38,110 nucleotides of DNA from an uncultured Lachnospiraceae bacterium (GTDB taxonomy: Bacteria > Bacillota > Clostridia > Lachnospirales > Lachnospiraceae). Of this stretch, positions 25,558 to 32,957 are shown piece by piece. The stretch spans positions 15,178-53,287 of the forward strand of contig CAJUED010000024.1 of the NCBI GenBank assembly GCA_910585075.1, written 5' to 3'. Made by a program: the position numbers and the translations under genes. Under the pieces are notes generated by a model, which ran no database searches, was not told where the DNA came from, and was given only the letters and a program-made list of their open reading frames with translations. Positions within the stretch are counted from its first letter, which is position 1. Every line of letters starts with the position of its first letter.

Positions 25558-27336
25558 TTAGTTCCCAACTACGCTCTGATAATCCTCGGTGAAGTTACAT
25601 GCTCCATACAGAGGAAGCAGAACGCCCATGGGGATATCGGTAATACCGCTCTGTGTCACATAAATCTGTCCTGAAGAATACAATCCTTTTGCAATGGCAT
25701 TTTCACTGATATAGTCATTGAATGCTTTCAGGTTTTCCGCGCTGGCATCCACCTTTGCCGCCTCTAAAAGCTCAACCAGCTTGTCATCATGGGTAAAACA
25801 TACGGAACCATTTGTATAGTTCTCAGGATTGAACAGGCCGTCCCAGAGGCTGGTCACATGTCCTGTACCGGAACCCTTTACGTCAATAATCAAATCCCAC
25901 TGTGTGGAGTCATTCTTATAGGTATTAAACAATGCCTGATCAACTGCCAGAGAATTTACGGTAAATCCTACCGCCTCAAGCTGTGCAATGATTACGGAAC
26001 GAACTGCGTCCGTGTACAGTGACTGACTGGATAAAAGTGTGATCTCCGTTCCCTGAGGATAACCTGACGCCTCAAAGTAAGCTTTCGCCGCATCCAGGTC
26101 AAAAGGCATGTAGCCCTCATCCGCAATATCACTGTAGCCACCCATGGAAGGTGCGCTCAGCGCATTGGCTTTAATTGCCGTAACCTCGCTGAAACCAGCG
26201 CCGTAATAAATGTCTTCCGCATCAAGGGCTGCAAGAACCGCCTGCCGCAGTTCAAGGCTGTCCGCTAAAATAGAAACGCCTGAATCCATGTTACAGAATA
26301 AGCAGTGTACCATGGTAGCAGGACTGAAAAATACATTCCATCCTTCTAATGACTCTCTTGCACCTTCATCATAGAATTTGGCAAGGTCGGTACCTGTAAC
26401 CTGTGCATTATCAATTTCCTTGTTTTCCAGTCCGATCGCCCTCATGGAGCCTTCTGTGATAACTTTGTAATAAATGGTATTTACATTGGCAACCTGAGGA
26501 GAGCAGGTAGGCTCTTTCTGCCATGGATCTTCATTTCTTGCAAGTGTTACGGATGAACCCTGTACCACTTCCTTAACGGTATAAGCACCTGTTGTTGCCG
26601 GGTTAGTCTGACGCTCATCCCCTGAAGTGCTCTCGTACCATTCCTTGCTGGCAATAAACAGCTGGTTACCGGAGAGAACCTCCTCAATCACACCTGTCAT
26701 GGAAGTTTTTAACTTAATTTCCACATTGTAATCATCAATTTTGGTCATGGAATCCATAACGCTGGGCAGGTCGGTAAATTCACCGTCCTTGGCGCTCATG
26801 TCATAGCTGAAAATGACGTCATCAGCTGTGATATGGTTTCCCTGGCTGTCATACACATTGTCAAAAATTTCAACATCATAAGTAAGATCGTCAATCTTTG
26901 TCACCGCTTTTCCAATCCAAGGCTGCATACCGCCGTTGTCTAAAGTTGCCGCCGCATTGGTCTGGAAGAACAACTTCGCCCAAAGCATGTAGTTAATAGG
27001 TCCAAGACCCGGTGTAGGTCCTGTAAACGGACTGGTATCAAAGGATGCAGATGACAAAGTAACTGTCATGCTCTCAACCGGTGTATCTACTGCTGCTGCC
27101 AGCTCTGTCTGCACAGTTTCCGTTACTGCATCAAGAGTGGGTTTCGTCACATCATCCACCTCGTTTGCCGCTGATTCATCTCCTGCTTCTGTGCCTGCAT
27201 CAGCCTCTGTAGCTGTCCCATCCTGCGCAGCATCTCCCGAATCGGAAGACGACTTTCCATTACCGCATCCTGCCAGCAGCGATACTGTCATTGTTACAGC
27301 AACAGCCACTGAAATTAATTTGTGGAACTTTCTCAT
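25558..27336 (-). CDS. Family-5 solute-binding lipoprotein of an ABC transporter
   Basis: This 592-residue extracellular binding protein has a lipoprotein signal: basic MRKFHK, a hydrophobic stretch, then SLLAGC with the lipid-attached Cys at about 24. A Ser/Asp/Glu/Ala-rich linker of about 45 residues follows, then an SBP_bac_5 domain (TYDVEIFDNVYDSQGNHITADDVIFSYD, the family signature region, about residues 150-180). SBP_bac_5 proteins bind peptides, nickel chelates or, in Thermotoga, oligosaccharides; the neighbours make the last attractive. AGGAGGG precedes the ATG; a TTG two codons upstream is less likely. It is monocistronic with its own terminator and has a CAAAAAATGA element at -142. 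It should serve the OppBCDF-like importer. Confidence 0.92.
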   Translation of the reverse strand: MRKFHKLISVAVAVTMTVSLLAGCGNGKSSSDSGDAAQDGTATEADAGTEAGDESAANEVDDVTKPTLDAVTETVQTELAAAVDTPVESMTVTLSSASFDTSPFTGPTPGLGPINYMLWAKLFFQTNAAATLDNGGMQPWIGKAVTKIDDLTYDVEIFDNVYDSQGNHITADDVIFSYDMSAKDGEFTDLPSVMDSMTKIDDYNVEIKLKTSMTGVIEEVLSGNQLFIASKEWYESTSGDERQTNPATTGAYTVKEVVQGSSVTLARNEDPWQKEPTCSPQVANVNTIYYKVITEGSMRAIGLENKEIDNAQVTGTDLAKFYDEGARESLEGWNVFFSPATMVHCLFCNMDSGVSILADSLELRQAVLAALDAEDIYYGAGFSEVTAIKANALSAPSMGGYSDIADEGYMPFDLDAAKAYFEASGYPQGTEITLLSSQSLYTDAVRSVIIAQLEAVGFTVNSLAVDQALFNTYKNDSTQWDLIIDVKGSGTGHVTSLWDGLFNPENYTNGSVCFTHDDKLVELLEAAKVDASAENLKAFNDYISENAIAKGLYSSGQIYVTQSGITDIPMGVLLPLYGACNFTEDYQSVVGN

Positions 27337-27477
27337 ATTCAATTCCCTCCTTCGTAGAGTATATGTTTTTTGACCCCGGCATATCGGCCGGTCGCCTTGT
27401 GTGAATCTACTTAATCAAATTTTGAAACCTTCTTCAAGCTTCACTTTCGCTTATTTATGTTTGTTTTTCCCAAAAAC

Positions 27478-27487
27478 CAAAAAATGA
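27478..27487 (+). promoter_or_regulatory. CAAAAAATGA element upstream of the binding-protein gene
   Basis: An exact copy lies 142 bases before the binding-protein ATG. A second CAA half-site follows 17 bases on (TTCTCAATTTTT). It is a candidate operator for the AraC regulator. Confidence 0.55.
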
Positions 27488-27500
27488 TACTTCTCAATTT

Positions 27501-28331
27501 TTAAATAATACTTACCTCATGCTTTTCAATCTGAAAATAATCCAGCGCCTTTTCAAGCGCCTGATCCCAGAACCGCCATTCATGTTTGTAGCCTTCTATC
27601 TCCAAAAATTCTGCATTCAGTCCTATTTCTTTTGCGTGGGCTTTAAATTTTACATAATTCTCAAACAGCATGTCCGCCGTACCACAGGCAAAAAATAATT
27701 TCGGCAGCTTTCCGCCTCCCGCCAGCTCATTGATGATTTTCCATGTATTCTCCGGGGAATCAAGATAGCTTTGAAGGCCCCCTGCATTCACCACCGCTGT
27801 CCGCAATCTACTTGCAAAAGGGTTTCCTCCCTTAAAATCTTCCTCTGTCATACCGCTTAAATCTGTGGGGATTTGAGAAAGGGCGGCTGCCCCTGCAAAT
27901 TTTTCCGGGAAGTTTACCGCATACTTGATGCATCCTCTTGCTCCCATAGACAGCCCGGCAATAAAATTGTCCTCCCGCTTATCAGAAGCCGGAAACCATC
28001 CGTACACGATGGGCATCAATTCTTTCACCAGATAATCATACATGGAATATCCCATCATATATTCATCCCAGTTGGAGTAGTTGCTGTTTAATGCGGAGGG
28101 CATAACCACAATCAAATCCCTCTCCACCGCATACAGCTCCACATTAGACTTGCGGACCCAGTCGCTGGCATCCCCAAATGTTCCATGCAGAAGCCAGAGC
28201 ACCTTATATTTCTTCCCGCTTCCATAAAATTCCTCCGGAGTTTTGTCTTTGGCCAGGTCGGGCAGGATCATCCACACCTGCTGGTTTCCTTTCAAGTAGC
28301 GACTCTCATGATAAAATTGTACTAACGACAT
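27501..28331 (-). CDS. PF00756 alpha/beta-hydrolase esterase (copy 2)
   Basis: This 276-residue enzyme has WLLHGTFGDASDW (47-59), nucleophile Ser128 in AGLSMGARG, Asp220 in CGTADMLFEN and His250 in KHEWRFWDQALEK. It is a diverged paralog of the gene at 18076-18912; both share the KxSNVELYA and HEWRFWD motifs. It has no signal peptide. AGGAG lies about nine bases before the ATG. It is flanked by the carboxylesterase paralog upstream and by the binding-protein gene downstream, with spacers of 235 and 164 bases, so it may have its own promoter. The acyl group removed is not known. Confidence 0.9.
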   Translation of the reverse strand: MSLVQFYHESRYLKGNQQVWMILPDLAKDKTPEEFYGSGKKYKVLWLLHGTFGDASDWVRKSNVELYAVERDLIVVMPSALNSNYSNWDEYMMGYSMYDYLVKELMPIVYGWFPASDKREDNFIAGLSMGARGCIKYAVNFPEKFAGAAALSQIPTDLSGMTEEDFKGGNPFASRLRTAVVNAGGLQSYLDSPENTWKIINELAGGGKLPKLFFACGTADMLFENYVKFKAHAKEIGLNAEFLEIEGYKHEWRFWDQALEKALDYFQIEKHEVSII

Positions 28332-28453
28332 ACTTTATTTTCTCCTGTTCTTACTATATTTAATTTCCATATGAATCTTTACATTGCAAACGCCGTCACG
28401 CTCACATCTTGCTTATTGCATCAAATGATACCACTCTTTGTATATCAGCCTAT

Positions 28454-28502
28454 GAATAAATGCGGGTGGAAGTATTTCGCCTTCCTCCCGCATCCTTTAT
28501 TC
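28454..28502 (-). terminator. Terminator of the upstream carboxylesterase gene
   Basis: A long stem (28460-28472 with 28481-28493, one mismatch, extended by GAATAAA/TTTATTC) lies about 65 bases after the copy-2 carboxylesterase stop. The minus strand continues TTTATTC, a moderate U-rich tail. Confidence 0.65.
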
Positions 28503-28549
28503 ACATCTGCCTCTCTGTCATTTCCGGATATTTGACTTTTTGACGAAAT

Positions 28550-28559
28550 TCATTTTTTG
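28550..28559 (-). promoter_or_regulatory. CAAAAAATGA element after the carboxylesterase gene
   Basis: This exact copy is on the minus strand, opposite in orientation to the others, followed 17 bases on by CAAAAAGTCA as a second half-site. It lies just after the carboxylesterase stop and 219 bases before the PF00756 esterase start. The terminator stem lies between this element and that start. Confidence 0.5.
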
Positions 28560-28566
28560 ATAATAC

Positions 28567-30156
28567 TTAATATAACCATGCCCTTCCGCCTTCTTCATCA
28601 TCGTCTTCCTTGGGGGCCGGCGGCATACCCATCCTTCTTGGAGGCGTAACCTCCTTTACAAGTGTCACCAATTCCTCGTCAAAGTTCTCACGCACCTGGG
28701 TCTTCTCATCATATACAATTGTGTAAACCGTATCTTCCGTGCTTGGCTTAAGCTCGGGGATTGCATCACAGTTAGGGTTGCCTGTCTTAGCAAAATTCAG
28801 GAAGGATGAGAACACTTCATTTTCCAGTCTTTCCGTCACCCCGTCAATCTGGCACACGGGAACCAGCTCTGTGTTATGGAACACGAAAGGAATATCCGCG
28901 CAATGCCATGCTGCAACGCCGCCATGTACATCAAACACCTGTGCAAACATATATGAATAAACAGGTTCAGGTGATTCCTTTGCCTTCTCTTTAATATAGT
29001 CAAGGGCTGCCGAACGGAACATGCCGTCAACATCACATGCGTACACCGGATTTTTACCGGGATATGCCTTTGCAAACAGCTCCATGATTTTGTTTCCATT
29101 GACTTCCCCATATTTCGCTACAACTGCCGCTTTCTTTTCTTCCTCAGTATAAGTCTCCTTATCCTTGGTTGGAACTCCGGGGCTGAACTCAGCAATCACC
29201 GTGCCGACCATGGTGGGCACCTTGGAGGACTCACCAAATCCCACGTCCATAGGGTCGCCCACGTAGAAATCATTGGCCGTAGGACGCCAGTTGATTACTT
29301 TTCCTTCTGCGTTATATTTGGCAATTGCCGCATTTGTGGCGTCAATCAGTGCCTGAACCGGAACCTTCTCCATCTTTTCCACTTCATCTTCCTCAAGTCC
29401 CAGTTCATTTAAAATAGATAAAGCAAATTCCTTTGCCGGTACATTCTGATCCATCATTCCTTTGGTGAGCACACCGCTCATTACAATCGCCTTTTGGAAA
29501 AGTCCTTTAGCTGCCGGAACCTGTCCTAAAGCGGTCACCTTTCCGCCGCCCCCTGACTGTCCGAAAATCGTAACATTTTCAGGGTCTCCGCCAAACTGAG
29601 CGATATTTTCCTTTACCCACATAAGAGACGCAACCAGGTCTGCAAGGCCTGCGTTCCTTGCATTTGCATACTTTTCTCCAAAATCCGACAAATCAAGGAA
29701 CCCAAATACATTCAGTCTGTGGTTTACCGTCACTACCACCACGTCCCCGTACTTCGCCAGATTTGTCCCGTCATAAGCTACCTGTTCGATTGCCGAACCG
29801 TCTGCAAATCCACCTCCATGGAACCATACCATAACCGCCTTTTTTGCATTTGTATCCAGCGAATTTGTCCACACATTTAAATATTGACAGTTTTCACTGG
29901 CAGGCCAGAATCTGTGAGGAATCTTCACTTCTCCTGAAGGAACCGGATTTCGGAGAATGGGACTGATAGGCCCGTAATTGGTCGCATCCTTGATACCCTC
30001 CCAAGGAGTTACCTTCTGTGGATTCTGAAATCTTTTTGCCTTCGCATAGCGGATACCTTCAAAATGGTAAATGTCATCCATCTTATAGCCCCGCAACTTT
30101 CCCGCTGCAGTGGTCACCACCGGCTCGTCCATTGTACATACAAATCTTTTTGCCAT
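28567..30156 (-). CDS. Type-B carboxylesterase (copy 2)
   Basis: This 529-residue PF00135 hydrolase has HGGGF (113-117), Ser201 in FGQSGGG, Glu323 in GTVIAEFS and His418 in AWHCADIPF, a complete catalytic set at almost the same positions as copy 1. The C-terminus has an added acidic tail (PPAPKEDDDEEGGRAWLY) not found in copy 1. It has no signal peptide, so it is cytoplasmic. AGGAGG precedes the ATG by nine bases. A -10-like TATAAA with a weak -35 and a CAAAAAATGA element lie upstream, which fits activator-dependent transcription. It opens the esterase/transport locus. Confidence 0.93.
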   Translation of the reverse strand: MAKRFVCTMDEPVVTTAAGKLRGYKMDDIYHFEGIRYAKAKRFQNPQKVTPWEGIKDATNYGPISPILRNPVPSGEVKIPHRFWPASENCQYLNVWTNSLDTNAKKAVMVWFHGGGFADGSAIEQVAYDGTNLAKYGDVVVVTVNHRLNVFGFLDLSDFGEKYANARNAGLADLVASLMWVKENIAQFGGDPENVTIFGQSGGGGKVTALGQVPAAKGLFQKAIVMSGVLTKGMMDQNVPAKEFALSILNELGLEEDEVEKMEKVPVQALIDATNAAIAKYNAEGKVINWRPTANDFYVGDPMDVGFGESSKVPTMVGTVIAEFSPGVPTKDKETYTEEEKKAAVVAKYGEVNGNKIMELFAKAYPGKNPVYACDVDGMFRSAALDYIKEKAKESPEPVYSYMFAQVFDVHGGVAAWHCADIPFVFHNTELVPVCQIDGVTERLENEVFSSFLNFAKTGNPNCDAIPELKPSTEDTVYTIVYDEKTQVRENFDEELVTLVKEVTPPRRMGMPPAPKEDDDEEGGRAWLY

Positions 30157-30191
30157 GTTTATCTTACCTCCTGTAGTTGTTTTAAGTTATT

Positions 30192-30253
30192 TTTATACTA
30201 GCAAGACAGGGAGCGGTCTTCCATATTCAAAAAATGAATATAACAACAAATGA
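30192..30253 (-). promoter_or_regulatory. Candidate regulated promoter of the copy-2 carboxylesterase gene
   Basis: On the minus strand TATAAA (30197-30192) has no recognisable -35. An exact CAAAAAATGA (plus strand 30228-30237) lies about 36 bases upstream of it, centred near -45, within the palindrome ATATTCA/TGAATAT (30223-30241). CAACAAATGA (30244-30253) is a 9/10 second copy 16 bases away. This is where a class II activator would bind. Confidence 0.55.
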
Positions 30254-30263
30254 TAATGATGGC

Positions 30264-30301
30264 AAAAAATAAGGGAGAACTATCACAAAAGATATTCTCC
30301 C
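30264..30301 (-). terminator. Terminator-like hairpin in the divergent spacer
   Basis: GGGAGAA (30273-30279) pairs with TTCTCCC (30295-30301), and the minus strand continues TTATTTTTT. It points towards the esterase gene but no gene lies before it on this strand; it may end a decayed gene (see findings). The remaining part of the 302-base spacer, 30302-30458, shows no clear promoter for the PHP gene. Confidence 0.6.
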
Positions 30302-30458
30302 AACATTTTCCTTACACAATCGTGAATTTCTTCGGCTATCGTTTTGACCTTTGCTTGCTTTTTTCAGGTCCACATTTTATACTGAATACGTACCGGCCAG
30401 TTTGCCGCCTCACTTATTCTAAAACTTATTCAAAAGTAAGAAAGGACACACAAAATAA

Positions 30459-31247
30459 ATGCCAACCATAAAAAACAACTTCCACACCCACTCAAAACGC
30501 TGTAAGCACGCTTTCGGAAGTGAAGAAGACTACGTACGGTCCGCAATTGCAAACGGGCTTTCCACCCTCGGTTTTTCTGACCATACACCCTACCCTTATG
30601 CGGACGCTGACTTTGGCAGGCGCATGGATTTTGAGGAGCTGGGAGATTATTTAGATACCCTGAACAAATTGTCAGAAAAATATCGGGATAAGATTGTGGT
30701 ACGCAAGGGACTGGAAACTGAATATCTGCCAAAGTACCGCAGCTATTATGAGGAACTGCTCGGTAAGTGGGGATTTGAATATCTGCTTCTGGGTGAGCAT
30801 TTTTACCTAAATGATGCCGGCGAATACGGCAATACCTACGAGATAACTTCCACAACAGAGTATCTTGCCTACGCCCGCACCCTCATCGAAGGCATGAAGA
30901 CCGGCCTGTTTAAAGCGGTTGCCCATCCTGACCTTTATCTGCTTAATCCTTTTGCATGGAATGATGACTGTAAGCGGGCGGCTGACTTAATCATTGACAC
31001 CGCCGTATCCACCAATACCATCTTAGAGTACAATGCAAATGGTTTCAGACGGGAACAGATATGTTATCCTGACGGACTGCGTTACCAGTATCCTCATGAT
31101 GGGTTCTGGCAGATGGCCGCTAAAGCTCCTGTAAGAGTAATCGTGGGTTCCGACTGCCATGACCCAAAATATGTCTGGGACGACGCTGTGGAACTGGCCT
31201 ATGAGAAATTGCAGACTCTAGGAATCAATCCTGTATGTGACTTATAG
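30459..31247 (+). CDS. PHP-domain phosphoesterase, histidinol-phosphatase-like
   Basis: This 262-residue metal-dependent phosphoesterase has the PHP motifs FHTHS (8-12) and GFSDHTPYP (38-46), a metal-binding Glu67 in KGLETEY, LLLGEHF (about 90-96), AVAHPDLY and VGSDCHDP near the C-terminus. It belongs to the HisK/YtvP-like branch that includes histidinol-phosphate phosphatases, but the context has no histidine genes, so the substrate is open. The RBS is weak (AAAGGA, 12 bases away). It is divergent from the carboxylesterase gene. Confidence 0.88.
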   Translation: MPTIKNNFHTHSKRCKHAFGSEEDYVRSAIANGLSTLGFSDHTPYPYADADFGRRMDFEELGDYLDTLNKLSEKYRDKIVVRKGLETEYLPKYRSYYEELLGKWGFEYLLLGEHFYLNDAGEYGNTYEITSTTEYLAYARTLIEGMKTGLFKAVAHPDLYLLNPFAWNDDCKRAADLIIDTAVSTNTILEYNANGFRREQICYPDGLRYQYPHDGFWQMAAKAPVRVIVGSDCHDPKYVWDDAVELAYEKLQTLGINPVCDL

Positions 31248-31394
31248 CAAGCGACATAATAAATTGCACTTTCCGGCTCTTGAAAAAGCCATATATGCCA
31301 GCCGGCTTATTACCCGAAGGCTGACACCTTGTACATAGACTGACAGTTCGGCATAAACTATTAATTATAGAAAGCAGGTACAAAAACAAGCAAA

Positions 31395-32045
31395 ATGGAA
31401 CTGCACGCAAACATCTTTTTCCCCATAGAAATTATCGGAACCGTAGCCTTTGCATCCTCAGGGGCCATGGTCGCCGTGCGCAAAAAACTGGATTTGTTCG
31501 GTATCATTGTCCTTGGCGTTATCACCGCCGTGGGCGGCGGAATGCTCCGGGATTTGATGATTGGAGCCATCCCGCCCAACATGTTCCGCAACCCGGTCTA
31601 TGTGTTCACCGCCTTTCTGACGGTGCTTATTTTGTTCCTTCTGTTCCGCTTCCGTCCTTTTCTACTAGGGAGTAAATATATAGAAAGCTATGAAAAAATC
31701 ATGAATGTTTTGGACGCTATCGGTCTTGGCGCTTTCACGGTCATCGGCGTGGATGCCGGTGTGGACGCCGGTTACGGGGACTACCATTTTCTCATCATTT
31801 TTCTTGGTGTCATCACAGGCATTGGCGGCGGCATACTGCGGGATATTATGGCAGGGGAGACTCCCTTTGTCCTGAAAAAGCATGTCTACGCCTGTGCCTC
31901 CATCTCAGGCGCATGCCTATACGTGCTGCTGCTCCAATTCACCCTCTCGGATTACGCCATGCTGCTTGGCGCCTTTTTAGTGGTTGCAATCCGCATTTTG
32001 GCCAGCCATTACCGCTGGAATCTGCCTGGCATCCGGGGTACCTGA
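31395..32045 (+). CDS. UPF0126/TRIC-like membrane protein
   Basis: This 216-residue protein has two repeated UPF0126 domains, each with three hydrophobic segments. The signature GxITAVGGGMLRDLMIGAIPP (45-65) is repeated as GVITGIGGGILRDIMAGETPF (about 138-158), which is the GGGxxRD motif of bacterial TRIC-type cation channels and glycine transporters (YadS/YicG). The repeats span about 10-80 and 95-175. The RBS is weak (GCAGGT). A TTGTAC-17-CATAAA promoter-like pair (about 31331-31359) lies upstream. The function is ion or small-solute passage by family inference. Confidence 0.9.
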   Translation: MELHANIFFPIEIIGTVAFASSGAMVAVRKKLDLFGIIVLGVITAVGGGMLRDLMIGAIPPNMFRNPVYVFTAFLTVLILFLLFRFRPFLLGSKYIESYEKIMNVLDAIGLGAFTVIGVDAGVDAGYGDYHFLIIFLGVITGIGGGILRDIMAGETPFVLKKHVYACASISGACLYVLLLQFTLSDYAMLLGAFLVVAIRILASHYRWNLPGIRGT

Positions 32046-32126
32046 AAAATCGTACTCCTTACCAAAGTGGGGAATATAAATTCCCTGAAAAACAAATTTC
32101 TGCAAGTTTTTCAAAAAAACTGCTTT

Positions 32127-32161
32127 TTGACATTGTATTTTTTTCTGCTTTTACATATAAT
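32127..32161 (+). promoter_or_regulatory. Promoter of the type III antitoxin RNA
   Basis: TATAAT (32156-32161) is a perfect -10. TTGTAT (32133-32138) is 17 bases upstream and TTGACA (32127-32132) is 23 upstream; the consensus hexamer at the longer spacing is probably not the one used. Transcription would begin near 32168, just ahead of the repeats. Confidence 0.65.
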
Positions 32162-32167
32162 AAAATT

Positions 32168-32323
32168 GTAAAACGCTTTACAGTGTGCGACATGGAAACA
32201 CTGTTTACTCAAATACGTTTCACAATGTACGGCAGTGGAACATTGTTTATACAAATACGCTTCACAATGTGCGGCAGCGAAACATTGTTTACCAGCCTCC
32301 GGTGCGAGCCGGAGGCTTTTTTT
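32168..32323 (+). ncRNA. cptI: Type III antitoxin RNA, three 42-nt repeats (CptI-like)
   Basis: Units begin at 32173, 32215 and 32257; the third is 36 bases long before it runs into the terminator. Each unit has a 7-bp stem: ACAGTGT/ACACTGT in unit 1 (32180-32186 with 32198-32204) and ACAATGT/ACATTGT in units 2 and 3 (32222-32228 with 32240-32246; 32264-32270 with 32282-32288). The G-C to A-U change is compensatory, and loop length is 11 in all. CAAAT occurs at the first two unit junctions, a plausible cut site for the toxin RNase. By family precedent, the unit RNA folds as a pseudoknot that inhibits the toxin. Confidence 0.88.
32294..32323 (+). terminator. Intrinsic terminator between antitoxin and toxin
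   Basis: AGCCTCCGG (32294-32302) pairs with CCGGAGGCT (32309-32317) across TGCGAG, followed by seven T (32317-32323). In type III systems this leaky terminator sets the antitoxin-to-toxin ratio. Confidence 0.92.
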
Positions 32324-32358
32324 GACAAACCATTTACAGATGATGCGGAGGTACTGTT

Positions 32359-32868
32359 ATGGTCGAGCGTGGGTTATATTATGCAACCGCCAGTTTTGCA
32401 CAGATGATAAAAAATAACGGAGGTACATGGAACGATACTAAACACCGTCCTATCGTCTGCCTTATAAAGTCCAAAGAGCATGAAGCTCTGTACTGGGCTA
32501 TCCCAATGGGAAAACTCAACCATCGTGACAGTGCCGGGCAGAAACGTCTTGATTTCTACCTGAATCTTCCGGAACGTGATATCCGCTCCTGTTACTATCA
32601 TATCGGGCGGACTTCCTCACAGTCCATCTTCTTTATCAGCGATGCCATACCCATCACGGATAAATACATAGACGGAATCCACGTTGGCGGTGACAACCAG
32701 CATTATATCATTAAAAATCGGAACCTAATCTCTGAACTCGAACGTAAACTTTTCCGTATCCTGTCCATTGAAAACACAAAAAATAACTGTTTCCGTCAAC
32801 ACATTACTGATGTAAAACGTTTTCTTCTGCAAGAACTTGAATCCGAAAAACAGTCTGCCGAAAAGTAA
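32359..32868 (+). CDS. cptN: Type III toxin-antitoxin endoribonuclease toxin (ToxN/AbiQ/CptN family)
   Basis: This 169-residue protein shows the family's N-terminal beta core: GLYYATASFAQMIKNNGGTW, then KHRPIVCLIKS (28-38), LYWAIPMGKLNH (44-55), the Arg/His-rich YYHIGRTSSQSIFFISDAIPI segment in two parts, and a C-terminal helix after ENTKNNCFRQHITDV. Type III toxins cut RNA, including their own antitoxin precursor, and can act in abortive infection. The start codon follows GGAGG by seven bases. The gene lies 36 bases after the antitoxin terminator, the classical order for this system. The 42-nt repeat size and the gut-Clostridia setting suggest the CptIN branch more than ToxIN (36 nt); this is inference. 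Confidence 0.88.
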   Translation: MVERGLYYATASFAQMIKNNGGTWNDTKHRPIVCLIKSKEHEALYWAIPMGKLNHRDSAGQKRLDFYLNLPERDIRSCYYHIGRTSSQSIFFISDAIPITDKYIDGIHVGGDNQHYIIKNRNLISELERKLFRILSIENTKNNCFRQHITDVKRFLLQELESEKQSAEK

Positions 32869-32957
32869 GCGCCCTACATTCGAACAGCGATGCAACACAA
32901 CAGTGTAATCCTTGCACAGCTTCTCCGGGGCATAGCCACCAGCAATGCAATTCAGAA

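Noticed and set aside
15824..30156. SusC/SusD-type polysaccharide utilisation locus
   Set aside because: There is no TonB-dependent transporter or SusD gene, and the gene families fit a Gram-positive ABC uptake locus instead.
32173..32292. CRISPR array made of three repeats
   Set aside because: The units are contiguous 42-nt repeats without unique spacers, they end in a terminator and precede a toxin gene. This is the type III antitoxin layout.
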